NCBI GenBank assembly: GCA_963693365.1
Contig: CAVNZM010000002.1
Span: 14,880,001-14,944,000, forward strand
DNA from: Amoebidium appalachense
Lineage: Eukaryota > Ichthyosporea
DNA length: 64,000 nt
Reading direction: 5' to 3'
Within the stretch, counting starts at the first letter, position 1, and every line of letters starts with the position of its first letter. Below are positions 52,209-64,000 of the stretch, in pieces. The position numbers and the translations under genes were made by a program. Under the pieces are notes generated by a model. That model ran no database searches and had not been told where the DNA came from. It worked only from the letters and a program-made list of their open reading frames with translations.

Positions 52209-53530
52209 GATTAGAACGTCACAAGTCGGAAGACGGACATGGGAGAAATTTGAACACAAAGCGAAACATTTTCAACAGAACCCCATAAGAAATGTGCAGG
52301 CGAAAGATCACTGGTTTTATCGCGAAAGAAACATTGATCTTTCACCCCTTTTTTGCTTTGTGTCCCCCCGCAGAAAGGGAGGGAAACAACAGAAGAAGCA
52401 GAAAGAGACGAAGAAAGATATAAGCGGACTCAAAAGATGCTAAAGGGCAAAAGACCAACAAGAAGGGGATGATTCAAATCATGAACGATGGAAAAAACAA
52501 GAAACAGAGAAAGTAAGCAAGGAAGAAACGAACAAATCACCAAATATCACTCACATTATCAGTAGATTCTGACGATACAGCCTGCAGTGGATGCGCCTCG
52601 TACGGGTCGCGTCCCGCCTTTATCTCCAGGGATTTACCCGCCTCTACATCCCGCACAACCGCCGCAGAATCCTCCCCGTTTCCGGACACGCCGTCCCGAA
52701 ACCTTTCCTTTTCCGCCTCCCGCGCGACTTTTACAATCTCACCGATTACGACGAGCGATGGGACGATTAGAAGTGTTTGTGCAACGACCACAAACACCTG
52801 AAGAGCCTCCGTTTGTGGCCCATACATGCCGACGGTCACCGGAACGCCGACAATAAGAGAATTCGGGAAAGAAAGGATCGAATAACTGACAAATGTTCTT
52901 TCGGCAAGAAGCCTGAATGACCTGCGGCCACTAGGAAGAAAGTAGAATACGCCCGAGGTTATGAATGCAATCAGTAGGCACACCATGGCGTGAAGGAACA
53001 CAGACACCATCACCATGATGTTGAAGTCGTAGAGGTTTGTCTTCAGCGTCACGACGAGACAGAGAAGGGGGATGCAGAACAAAACGAGAAACGTTTGAAG
53101 TCCCTGCGTGAGGTGAGAGAGAGGATTGTTAGAAGGGGGAAAAAAAAGAGGATTTTTGGTCACGATTGCTTACACTAATGGGATCAAGGAGTTTGCACAA
53201 GATGTCAACAAAGGGGGGGGGGGGAGGGGGGAGGGGGGAGAGGGGGGGGGGGGGGGGGGGGGGGGGAGGGAAGCCAATCAAGCAACACACAGCCTACACC
53301 CTTTCCTCTGTGAACCATAACCCCTCAGCCTTAATCTGCAAAACTAATAACACACCAAGTGTAAATGCAGGTATTGAAAAGGTGTCTTTGATGCGACATT
53401 TTCAGATACAAAAACCTTCGTTTCAGAACCTTTTCTTTCTGCAATTTTGGACATAACTTTATTTTTGGATGTTCAGAATAATTACTACACAACTCAGCTG
53501 TTTTAGACGCACACACACGCACACGCACAC

Positions 53531-53587
<57 letters not shown>

Positions 53588-54297
53588 CTACCACCACAGA
53601 ACCCCACCCGCCCACCCACACGCCACCAGATTTGCACATGCACATCAACACTGACCACTCGAACGTCCCTAAGTTCCCTTTTCTTTAGCTTCCTTCTCGC
53701 AAGTCTTCAGAACGCATTGACAAGCCAAGCAGGTGTGTGTGTGTGTGCACGCGCACGCGCGTGTGAGTCTGTGTGTGTGTGTGTGTGTGAGCATACCTCG
53801 TAACCTTCTTGCGCAATAATGCCCCTCCTTGCCGCCAGAAATCCGAGGCCCATGGCCCCATACATGGGCACAACATTGTTGGCAACGTCAAGAAGTGCCC
53901 CTCCAGAAACCTGCGAGTGGAAAAATTAAAGTTAGCCCAAGTGCCTAGCGGGTAAATTCTTTCGAAAACAAGAAGCACAAGTGAGTTGCTTGAGCTTGCC
54001 AGAGGAGTTGCCTATAATCCATCTACAAGTCCAGAGTACAAATTTGAACCTCTTTAAGAAAGAATTCCGGTTATGAAACAGCACAGATCAAAGGCAACGA
54101 GTAACGAAGAAAGCATATGGTAGGCACACAACTTCGTGCACTAGCACTGGAAAAAGCGGGCGAGCCACTCAGGTAGGCGGCTTATAGAACCAACCAGAAC
54201 GCTGGACATGAATAAAGTTATCTTCTAACTTGTGTATGTGCATGTAACATCTCCCGCGTCACCTGTGTCTTCCCCCCCCCCCCCCCCCCCCCCCCCC

Positions 54298-54334
<37 letters not shown>

Positions 54335-54473
54335 AACCCCCCTTCTCACAACCCCACCATCCCCGCCAACCAACGACACCAACTCTCAATGAACCATCAT
54401 CACATGTGTTTCTCATGCATCTGCAAATTGGGCCGCATACTGTGTCCGTGTGCGTCTTTACCAAATCGTACAT
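50704..54473 (-). CDS. PIN-like auxin efflux carrier family protein
   Basis: Membrane transporter of the auxin-efflux/Mem_trans family. Minus-strand exons: 54462-54473, 53797-53910, 52555-53103, 51910-52101, 50704-51276. All junctions are phase 0 and code 479 residues. The N-terminal membrane half contains VVPMYGAMGLGFLAARRG and SFPNSLIVGVPVTVGMYGPQ, the latter the family's NTLVMGIP-type signature. A hydrophilic loop of about 130 residues follows. The C-terminal half has RLLTNPVLWASVVGIVYSL and LPQAVVTFTLAKFYDTG, then GTLISLPILMVYYYVIEQ, all in the positions expected for PINs. The loop is shorter than in canonical plant PINs, so it may act at an internal membrane. The substrate is unproven and could be something other than auxin. 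The first exon would contribute only four codons (MYDL). It is placed by frame and by similarity of spacing and is the weakest part of the model. Confidence 0.85.
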
Positions 54474-54611
54474 AGCGCTCCCAAGATATGTGCCCTGATG
54501 TGACAGTGTAAAAAATGCGTAAAAATACACCAATACCCGATGGCTTGCCAGTGTGTCAGATGCTTACCATTCTTAAAATAGATGTGACGCGCGGTCCTAA
54601 GAAAAGGCAAG
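54474..54611. other. Upstream region of the PIN-like gene
   Basis: Short interval that should hold the PIN-like leader and promoter. No TATA-like element is evident. Confidence 0.4.
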
Positions 54612-55740
54612 AAGCATATCCCTCTTGAATTCTTGAACGCTCCTCCTCCTTCTCTTGACGCGGTAGAAACGGTACGTCAGCACCAACAGACACAAGAAGG
54701 GTTGGACAAGTGTTGGCTTTGGCAAAGAACTCTCAAGCAGCACCTCTCCATCGGCAGACCTGTGTGCGTTTCCAGAAGAAAATTGTAATCAACGTATATA
54801 AGCTTTACATGTCCATTGATGTATGTACCATCGGCATCAACCCCTTACACGCCGGTAGTAGTCCCAGCAAATCCAGTCATCAACACGTGAAAGCCTTCCA
54901 GGTTTATGTTTTTGCACCACCTCTTCTCAGCGTCGATGCTGTGAAACGTTGTTATACGCACACTAACATGCAGTGCAGAAACTCCCCTGTCGTGAACAGT
55001 TAACAAATAGAGAAGAAAAGGAAGTATGTCTATATCTATACCAATTGCACAATGCACATCTGCAGCGTCAAAGTAAAACAACACTGGCATTGAGTCAGGC
55101 CAGGTTTGTCGTCATAGATGCAGTTCCGTGGCCACGGGGTTATAGTCTACTAAATATATGACGTAACATTTCCTGAATGGAAACTGTAATAAAACGCTAA
55201 TGCAAGGTTTTAGAGTTCTCAGCGGTAGACTAATTGACCAATGACCACTGAGATTTGACGTCATACGTGCCCGTGGGTGTGATACCACCTAACCCAATCA
55301 AATCGCGTAACGCATTTCAGCCCAAAAAGCAACCAATCAGAGCGCTTATACAATGGTCTTGCCCATATTTGATTATTTTGAGAATGAGATTAGCCAATAG
55401 ATTCGAAGAATAACACGCGCGGGAATTTAAATGTATTAGCCAGTGAGCCGGTGAGTCGGCGGTGACGTCTGTTGCGCCTGTGAGACAGTCTTACAAGATC
55501 CAAAATGCGTGGAATACGTTTGTTTGTGTTTTCTTACCAAGATCATCACCATGATATACAAGATTAGTAACACTCCAGATACTTCTTGACATATTGTCCA
55601 TATCTTCTAGGTGATAAAGGCTTCCTACACCCAAAAATACAGGTATATGGTGTGAGCTGATTGTAATAAGCTGCATATGATGGTCAAGAGGGCGTGTATA
55701 CACGTGTTTTCTTACCACTTGCAAAATCTGTATGATCATG
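54612..55740 (-). pseudogene. Unrecognised coding remnants, possibly from a mobile element
   Basis: Three minus-strand open segments lie close together. 55538-55670 is bounded by an acceptor (atatgcag) and GTAAGA. 54845-55090 contains DAADVHCAIGIDIDILPFLL and FHVLMTGFAGTTTGV. About 54612-54769 is an open stretch ending in TAG. The second segment faintly recalls a repeat-associated eukaryotic protein family with a D-x-D-V-L-x-L-L motif followed by GCDTTS. The resemblance is weak and key residues differ. I could not join the segments into one frame, so a decayed gene or element is more likely than an active one. Confidence 0.3.
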
Positions 55741-56101
55741 TACTACAGTAGCACTTACGTAAATTACAGCACGCCTCGTAGCATGATTGACGTCACCCAG
55801 GGCTTGCTCTGCCTGCTAAGGAAGAATGACGCAAATGAATCTTCTTATATTTTTCACCCGGGTTTGGGCCAGAGCCTATCTAAACCTATATCACACAGGT
55901 GCCCATATCATATTGAATATGGCGCGGTTTTTTCGTAGGGACGTCGACAGTTGCAACAGTTATAATAGTGGTTGACACTGGCGGCCCTTCTTCCTGTGTA
56001 ATTTTAAATAGGGCGGCCTGATCCGAATTTCCGATGACGGCTGTACAGCCCTCACCAATATCGTTGCGCGTGGATACATCATAGTATTATATGATATATA
56101 G

Positions 56102-56156
56102 GCTTGATTCACGGCCATCTAGAAACACCGTGTTTCTAGATGGCCGTGGCTTGATT
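56102..56156. mobile_element. 39-bp perfect fold-back flanked by 8-bp direct repeats
   Basis: CACGGCCATCTAGAAACA (56110-56127), spacer CCG, then the exact reverse complement (56131-56148). GCTTGATT lies immediately on both sides (56102-56109 and 56149-56156). The layout is that of a tiny inserted palindrome with a target-site duplication, or of a long terminal-repeat remnant after internal deletion. Confidence 0.65.
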
Positions 56157-56182
56157 GCATCATCCCCCCTAGCGTGTCTCCA

Positions 56183-56217
<35 letters not shown>

Positions 56218-58134
56218 CCCTCCCCCCTCGAGCAGCTCCTCCTCCTTTTCCCCACCCCGACGTTCAAAATTCCCTCCTTTCTTCATAAACTCTCCCTCGT
56301 GACCCATGGCTGGTGACGCCTCTTCCCCCCCCGGCCCCGGGGCCGAGGCCATGAGTATGTCTGGGTGTAAACCGGAATCTCAGATGATGAGAGTCTGTTA
56401 AGTAGTAGATACTTGTAATTTGAATCTTTGTACATGTCCCGTGCATGTCATGCCATGTGTTGGGGGCATCACCGGGTTCAGACCACGGTATTACACTGCT
56501 GGCACCCACACGGATCCAACATTTGGGGCATAATCAATACACGTTCGCGTTAGTTTGCAACCATAATAATGATGAACACTGTGACAATATAAAGCCCAAT
56601 AGCCGCCCTCCTGCTGCACACGTTGTCAAGAAAGTCTTTTTTTCTCCCGGTCAGTTTCTTTTGCAATTGATTCTGTAACCTACCTGCTTGCCTTTGATTA
56701 TTATGACAGCCAAGAACGGAACACAGGTTTTTGTCTAAAAGGGAGAAAAGTGAAGATACAGTATCGTGATTGTTTTCAACTACTAACCAGTGACAACCGT
56801 GACGTTGGAAGCTAGTTGAAGAGCCAAGGTTCCCATTGGCAAGGTAAATCGTTTTTATTGTTATGTTTGAAGGTTATTTGAATCCTCCCAGGTCTCAACC
56901 CCCCCCCCCCCCTTCCCGGGGGCCTTCCATATCTGGGGCCTTCCCTCACTTCCTCCCTGCCTCCCCCACCCCCCCACCCCCCTCCCCTCTGCCCCCGCTC
57001 CCCGCCTGTCAGTCTACATGCACAAACTTGCCGCCTTCCCCCCCCCTCCCGCTGTCTTTCCTTTCCGTTTTCCCCCTTCTTCACCCTTTTACCTTATTAT
57101 CACAATACCACACCTTTCCTCCGATTTCAAGAGTTTTGTGAAGCTCCTCCCACACTCAAACTTCTTGTTTTAGTGTGCATGTACCAGCCTAGTATTTAGC
57201 CCAATCGTAATCACCATTTACAACAGTTACAAAGTTGAAACAAAAGCTGCTGTGGAACGGAGAAAATTGTTGATCGAAGAAACCACGGAAGAGAAAGAGA
57301 AAAAATAATTATAACTCCATGAAATAAAAACGTGAGTCAGGGTACCGCACATTTTCGCAGAAAGGGTGGATGGGTGGACCTGGGTGGGTGGGTGGATTTA
57401 CTTGAGGGGAGGGGTTGGGAGGGGGAGGAGGGGGGAGAAGGGAGAGGGGGGGGGGGGGGGGGATAGGGGGAGGGGGGGGGTCTCTTATACAAGCAACGCT
57501 GATCACAATACCTGCTCTCTATATTTCGACAACCTATACCCATGTGCATTTAAACTCTCCTCATGCTCCTTAGCTGTCTCTGGAAAAACAGGTCTGTTCA
57601 AACTTCGGTTTTGTTGTTTTCTATTTTCCCGACACTCCGGCCTTTTTTGGTGTGCCCCTCCCCCCCTCTCTCTCTCTCCCCCCCCCCCCCCCCTCCCCCC
57701 CCCCTCCTTCTCCCCTCTCTCCCAACGCACACACACACACAAACTCCCAACCCCGTGCTGGGGTATTTAATCAAGTTAGAAAAGCTTCTGCCTCGCCACC
57801 CCCCAACCCCCAGACCCCCCAATGCTCTTCCCCCCTCCCCCTCCCCCTCTTCCCTCCCCCCACCCCCTCGCCCTTTCCGACCTCCCCCCCCCCCCCCCCC
57901 CCCCCCTCCCCCCGCGGCCTGAGGCACCTACCCTGTGTACCCTACCCTCCTTCTCCCAGCCCCTCCCCTGGGTAGTCCATCACACCGGTGGCCACCGTAA
58001 TTCTCCCCCCCCCTGCCCCCCCTCTCCTCCCCCCCGCCTTCCCCACCACCACCACCCTCATCCCGCCCCACCCCCTACCCCACCCGTTCTCTAACCAGCC
58101 CCCCCCCCCCCCCCCTCCCCCCCCCCCCCCCCTC

Positions 58135-58185
<51 letters not shown>

Positions 58186-58355
58186 ACACACACACCCCCT
58201 CGAATTGAAACTTTGATTGATCTCCATGCGCTTTGCCTTATGCTCCTTTTCCTACTGTTACAAATGGTCTCTGCCGTGTGAAAATATGCACTTACATCTT
58301 CAATATTCAGGTAATTTTCAGCCAAAACAACCCCTTCGTCCCCACAACCGTCAAC
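56157..58355. other. Region upstream of the alcohol dehydrogenase gene
   Basis: C-rich blocks (56186-56228, 56900-57050, 57660-57720, 57830-58190, the last ending in a long nearly pure C tract at 58142-58185) and a G-rich block (57410-57480). The sequence just before the ATG at 58356 contains two acceptor-like TTCAG sites (58313 and about 58321), so the leader may be spliced. No other gene is seen. Confidence 0.55.
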
Positions 58356-58695
58356 ATGGACCCCAGCCTGTCGTCTGTGTCGCTGCCCAAGACCATGACT
58401 GCAGCCGTGCTGGAGGAACACGGCCATGACTTGGTGCTCAAGCAGGTGGGTTTAAATTTTAGTTTTAAATGTTAAAATTTAAAGAGAGTATTGAAGTCGT
58501 TAAGAAGGGAAAGGAAATCTTATAGACCAAGATACTTTTGGGAAGAAATGTTGATTTAAAAGATCAAAAAAGAGGACCGGGGGAGGGAGGGGGGAGGGAG
58601 GGGGGAGAGGGGGTGAGTAGCATGAAACGGCCGGTAGGCTTGAACTCAAAAACGCATGATTAAGCCCTGGGAAGGGACAGGCCTCCGGGAGAGGG

Positions 58696-58732
<37 letters not shown>

Positions 58733-60679
58733 TGGGTGAAGGAGAAAATGTTACCACTATGGGCATGTAAAAAGCCCATCGTGAGAAGTACTGCGTTTGG
58801 CTACAACCTGTGTTTTTTCTGCATGCGACCTGTGCACATACATATCACCTGTTTTTTGTTTGTTGGGCATTTGAAGTCCGTTGATCACAGGAGTAATTTA
58901 GATCATACAACCTCCAACCCCCCTCCTCCTCTCCCTCCATCTCTCCTCTCTCTCTCTCCCCCCTCCCCCTCTCTCTCTCTCTCTCCCCCCCCCCCCCCCC
59001 TCCCCTCCCCCCCCTCCCCCCCCCCCCCCCCCCCCCCCCCCGCCCCCCCAACCACCACCACTTGAACAGGAAAAATGAAACACATACAGGCACAGACATA
59101 ATTATAGCGATATGGCATAATTACAGGAGGATAATTCGCTCTTTGCCGCATTTCCACAGGTCTATTTTTCCTGCCTTCCATAAGGAACTTCAACCACAAA
59201 ATTTTTGCTGTATATTCGTGCTTTTGGCTCCTTACCCAATAATACCTTTTCCGCACTCCGCTTTTCTAACCCCATTTTCCGGTATTCTTCAGGTTCCCGT
59301 TCCTCAGCCCAGGCCCCAGGATGTTCTTGTGCGTCTTGTGACGTGTGGTGTGTGCCACACAGACCTGCATGTGAGGGATGGTGACTGGTACCTCAAGTCC
59401 CAGACCCCAATCATCCCGGGACATGAGGGTGCAGGCGTGGTCGTGGCTGTGGGCCGAGATGTGGAACATGTGCAGGTATGATGGAATTCCGCTTTGTGTG
59501 TCATAGTGTGTGTGTGTGTGCCGGGGGGGGGGGGGGGGGGGGGGGGAGGGGAGGAGGGGAGCTGCATGTGTGTGTGTGTGTGTGAGGGGAGGGGGGGAGG
59601 AGGGGGGATTGTGTGTCTGTGTGTGTTTTTGTGGGTGGGTGGGTGCTTGTGTGCACGTGTGTGTGTGTGTGTGTGTTCTTGTGTCTGTCGTGTGTTCAAC
59701 CTTGTTGTGCCTGCACGTGTGTGTGCGTCTGTGCATATGCACAGAGTTCTTCTATCTTATCAAAACACGTGACCTTGTACCCTCTTCTGCTTCCCGATTT
59801 GATAACATTTCATCTGATATTATGTTTTGTTCATCGTCACATAATAGGCAGATGAGTGTGTGGAGCATCAGTGCACTAAAATTAAAAAAGGATCGGTTTT
59901 CGGTCTTGGTATGGTTCGAAACTCTACAGCCTCTCAAACCCACCCCCCCCCCCTCCCCCCTCCCTGCCTGCTCATTGCTCTGTATACATCGACCCCACAT
60001 CCTCACAAGTGCAAGCACTCACACACACAGTTTCTTTGTGTTCTTTATCTCTGCACAGTCTCGCTAAGGAACTCCCCTTCCCCCCGCCCCCTTCCTCCGC
60101 CTCCCCTCCCCCCCCCTTCCCCCCCCTCTGTTTCGCCCTGGAACCCACCCGCATGTCGTCACCACAATAACAAGCAGTTCTACTACGATACACCATCTCC
60201 CTCCTCCCCACCCCCCATCCCCCTCCCCCCCTCCCCCCCCCCTCCGCCCCCCCACACAAACACACTCACACCCACACATCCGCATACCTCTACCACCACC
60301 CCTCCCTCCCCATTTCCTCTCTTCTATCTCTGTTTCCCGAACACATTCACAAGCCAGAAATCAGCCTCTTTGATTTATCTAGTTAACCCCCCCCTCCCCC
60401 CCCCCCCCCCCCCTCCCCTCCCCGCGCCCGCCCCCCCAACAAAACACACACACACACGTGCATAGCACACGACCCTGTATTATTTCATGCAGTTGATGTA
60501 ATGATCTCTTCCTCTTTCACCCTCTCCCCCCTTTACAATGTCTATACAAGTATTCCCCCCCCCCCCCCCCCCCCCCCCCCCAACCACCACCAAAAAAAAA
60601 AAAAAAAAAAAAAAAAAGGTGCTGGGCCACCACGACCCTGGCAACCACCAGCACCCACACTCACCCTCCTGCTAACACA

Positions 60680-60732
<53 letters not shown>

Positions 60733-61108
60733 TTTCCCCCGTTTGTCCCAACATAGCCCCTCCCCCCCGCCCCACCCTCCCTTACCTTTTCCAATCTAAA
60801 CCATCCCTCGCTCGCTCTGCCTGCCTCCCCTCCCCCCCCCCCCCCCCCCCCCCCCCCCTCCCCCCACGCCCCCCGTCCAACTTTCCCTTCCTCCTCCCCA
60901 ACACATATCCGTACACATGCCCACATCTCTCGCCCCCCCCCCTTCCCCCCTACCCCACGCCCACACACACACACACCACCCACCCACCCACCCACCACCA
61001 CCATCATACTTGGTCCCGCACACGTGGCCCCCCTCCCCTCCCCCCTCCCCTGGACCTCATCCTCCCTCCCCTCCCCCAGTCTCCCGCCCTCTCTCTCCCA
61101 AACACAAG

Positions 61109-61169
<61 letters not shown>

Positions 61170-61281
61170 ACACACACACACACACACGAACACACACACA
61201 CACACACACGCACGCACGCACACACACGCACGCACGCACACACGCACACGCATGCACACACAGACACACACACACACACAC

Positions 61282-61330
<49 letters not shown>

Positions 61331-61331
61331 C

Positions 61332-61363
<32 letters not shown>

Positions 61364-61463
61364 GAACACACACACACGAACACACACGAACACACACACA
61401 CGTACACACACACACACGTACACACACACACACGTACACGCACACACACGTACACACACACAC

Positions 61464-61505
<42 letters not shown>

Positions 61506-62982
61506 TGGTGATCGTGTAGGGTGTGGCTGGCTGCACAACACCTGCCTGCGCTGCCACTACTGCCTGACTGGCTGGGAGACCCTCTGCCCAAACCAAAAAC
61601 CCACCGGCTTCTTTTCCGACGGCTGCTTTGCCGAATTTGCAACATTCCCCTCGAATTTCGTCACAAAGATCCCCGCTAAGCTGACATTTTCCCAGGCGTC
61701 ACCCATTCTGTGTGCAGGGGTGACTGCGTACAAGGGGTTAAAGATGACGGGGGTTAAGCCTGCTGAGTGGGTGGCCGTGGTGGGGGCCAGTGGGGGGTTG
61801 GGCCATTTGGCTGTCGGCTATGCACGTGCTATGGGCATGAAGGTGCTGAACCCCCCCCCCCCCCCCCCCATCCCCCCCCCCATCTCTCCTCCCCCCCCCC
61901 CCACGTCACCCCCCGTACCCCACATCCCCCCCCCGCCCTCCCCCCTCCCCCCCCCTCTCCTACCCCGACCCCTCCCCATCTAATCACTCACTCACCCACC
62001 CACCCACCAACCAACCCACTTGCTCACTTCGTCTCGTATTCTTACGTTCAGAAGCCTTTCCTCCTCTAACCCTTCAGTCCCCCCTCCCCCCCCCCCCTCC
62101 CCCCCCCCCTCCCCCCCCCCCCCCCCCCCCCCCCCCCCAAGCCTGCCGGCCCCCCGGTGCCCCAACCTTCTACACTCTTTGGCTTTTTCAAATGATTTAC
62201 ATATGCTCCCCCCTCCCCTCCCCGCCTCTCTCCCCTCCCCTCCTCTCCCTTCCCCCCCCTCCCCACCCTTTCCTCCCCTCCCCCCCCCCCCCCCCCTCGT
62301 CCCCTCTCCCTCTCTCACCCACCAAACCCGTGCACGTCTTAACTCAACCAACCAATCATAGTCAAGCACTTATCCACATGCATGATCTTCGACCAATAGG
62401 TGCTAGCCATTGACGTGGGGCCTGACCGCATCAAGTACTGCATGTCTCTGGGCTGTGATGCTGCTGTTGATGCTTCGGCCCACAAGTCCAACAACAAGAT
62501 GTTTGTGCGTGCCGTCCAATCGGCTGTGGGCGGGGACGGTCTCGGCCCTCATGTAAGATATTTCGTCCCTATGCCCGGCCCCCTCCCCCCCTCCCCCCCC
62601 CCCCCCCCCCCCCCCCCCGCCCCCCTAATGAGTCTTCTCCACCTCTGCACCCCGGGTTCAGCGCTTTCAGAACGGCAACACCACCAGTGTGTGATGGACT
62701 GCAGTTCCAGGAATGGATGTTCCTGTTGCTGCCCGTGTTTGCATAACCAGATCCACGATCTGTCTGGTATTATTCAAGCCTATTGTTTAATGTGTGCGCC
62801 AGTAACGACCCTCACCCCCCACTCACACACAGACACACACACACCACCACCATCACCACCGCGCCACCAACCCACCCATCTACCCACCCATCCACCCACC
62901 CATCCACCCACCCTCCCCCACCCATTTCACGAAGACAATTTGCAGACAGGTGCTTGTTCTCGTTCACTGTTCCTCGAAATTT

Positions 62983-63015
<33 letters not shown>

Positions 63016-63112
63016 CCCCCCACTTTGTCCCCCCCATCGATATTGTCTTCTTACCCGATTCTTTCCCATTCTCTCTCCCCCCCCAACTCAAAAACACACA
63101 CACCCCCCCTTC

Positions 63113-63144
<32 letters not shown>

Positions 63145-63528
63145 TTCCCCTTCCAGGGTGCACTTGTTCTTGCCCCCGTCCCCACTGCCTTTGAGCAAGC
63201 GCTGGCCTACATCCGTCCGGGTGGAACACTGTGCTCCGTCGGTCTGGCCCCTGGGACTTTTGCCTGCGACATTTTCGACCTGGTTGTCCACGGCAAGAAG
63301 ATAGTCGGCTCGATTGTGGGCACACGTGCAGACATGCAGGAGGCACTTGAGATAGCTGCGGGCGGAAAATTTGAGTGCAAGGTCGAGATGAGGGGGTTTG
63401 GGGAGATCAATGACGTCATGAAGAGCGTGAAGGAGGGCAAGGTCAAGGGGAGGGTGGTGCTGAAGATTGCCGATGAGAAGGAGGTGTTTGGGGGTGTGGG
63501 GGGAAGCGGGGTCCAAAAGGAGGAATAG
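58356..63528 (+). CDS. ADH1: Zinc-dependent alcohol dehydrogenase, yeast type
   Basis: NAD-dependent interconversion of primary alcohols and aldehydes, usually ethanol and acetaldehyde, in the cytosol or mitochondrion. Exons: 58356-58445, 59293-59475, 61504-61842, 62400-62552, 63157-63528. All introns are phase 0 and give 378 residues, slightly longer than yeast ADH1 (about 348). Catalytic-zinc ligands are Cys51 (in GVCHTDLH), His74-Glu75 (in IPGHEGAG) and Cys161 (in PILCAG). The structural-zinc cysteines are 105, 108, 111 and 119. The Rossmann fingerprint GASGGLG is at 185-191, with Asp209 at the end of the second strand (VLAID), which favours NAD over NADP. The C-terminal exon has [14 protein letters not shown] and [15 protein letters not shown] as in yeast ADHs. 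The N-terminus carries about a dozen extra residues. They do not look like a clear targeting peptide. Intron 2 is 2 kb of poly-C and CA repeats. Confidence 0.95.
61120..61503 (+). repeat. CA-rich microsatellite forming an ADH 3' splice site
   Basis: Interrupted (CA)n with CACG/CGTACA variants runs from about 61120 directly into the AG at 61502-61503 that precedes ADH exon 3. Confidence 0.95.
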
Positions 63529-64000
63529 AGAGGTTTTCAGGGGGGGGGGGGGGGTTAAGCAGCGAGAATGGAATTTTGAGGACTGGCTCCGGAGTTTTAG
63601 GTGAGGAAAATTTGGGTGGGAAGAGGGAAGGGAGGGCCCTCGGCGGATATTCATATTGTAGAGTGTGGGAGTTACAACTGTTACTGGTGGAGGGAGAGGG
63701 AGAAGAGGAGGGGAGGGGAGGAGGGGGAGGGAGGGCAGGGGGGAGGAGGGGGGGGGGGGGGGGGGGGGGCTGACGTGGTCAGAGGTGATTCTCAACAAAA
63801 CACCGTAAATGAGTGTTTACAGATGATTTCAGGATTATTAAAAGGTGAGAGTTTTCTGAGGTTCGTGTTTCCCACTACTACAACGTGGGCGTTGCGGTGC
63901 AAAATCGAATCATTCGGAACGCATCCGATAGTCTGCGAAATCGAGGTTTTATGATGACGCCGACCGGCAGACGTATACTCGTTTAAAGGACAAAAAAAGC
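63529..64000. other. Downstream of the alcohol dehydrogenase gene
   Basis: Two G-rich tracts (63540-63554 and 63700-63770) and otherwise unique sequence. It probably includes the ADH 3' untranslated region. No gene is seen. Confidence 0.55.

Noticed and set aside
60501-61541. Very long frames on both strands across ADH intron 2
   Set aside because: They are Pro/His/Thr or Val/Cys/Gly strings from poly-C and CA repeats inside an intron fixed by the flanking ADH exons.

Overview
This is eukaryotic nuclear DNA. Five spliced or spliced-looking genes with GT-AG introns, a cytosolic HSP70 ending in EEVD with a TATA box and heat-shock elements, two 5'-truncated LINEs and a decayed cut-and-paste transposase are embedded in DNA packed with (CA)n/(GT)n, (CT)n and poly-C/poly-G tracts. 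A yeast-type zinc alcohol dehydrogenase, a PIN-like auxin-efflux-family carrier and an ST7 homologue side by side argue for a protist or alga rather than an animal, land plant or fungus. I cannot name the lineage from the sequence alone.

Layout. 1-3300: simple repeats and an AT-rich dispersed repeat. 3301-4596 (-): a single-exon gene for an unrecognised secreted Cys-rich protein. 4597-10046: no gene, but a TA-flanked MITE (7377-7723), palindromic tandem repeats and long GT arrays. 10047-11979 (-): hsp70 with one frame-breaking extra base. 12120-12468: its TATA box, a heat-shock-element cluster, and a second TATA box pointing the other way with no gene behind it. About 17166-31154 (+): a 15-exon ST7-like membrane protein gene, with an antisense LINE in intron 13. 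32316-34006 (-): a pogo/Tigger-like transposase pseudogene. 34314-35283 (+): a second LINE copy, inverted relative to the first. 36985-48577 (-): a 13-exon MORN-repeat gene coding for 627 residues and about 23 repeats. 49165-49441 (-): a possible terminal exon of a zinc-ribbon protein. 50704-54473 (-): a five-exon PIN-like carrier. 54612-55740 (-): unrecognised, probably degenerate coding remnants. 58356-63528 (+): a five-exon zinc alcohol dehydrogenase.

I assembled the spliced genes by hand from conserved protein motifs, splice signals and reading-frame continuity; every junction listed keeps the frame. The genes do not look like one pathway. The most unusual signal is in the introns. Many start with a poly-C run a few bases after the 5' splice site and end in a (CA)n tract that runs directly into the 3' AG. 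The C-rich strand is usually the sense strand, so poly-C dominates the plus strand in the plus-strand genes and poly-G dominates it in the minus-strand genes. In two introns of the ST7-like gene the 3' splice site and the first bases of the exon are repeated in tandem upstream of the real site, giving decoy acceptors.
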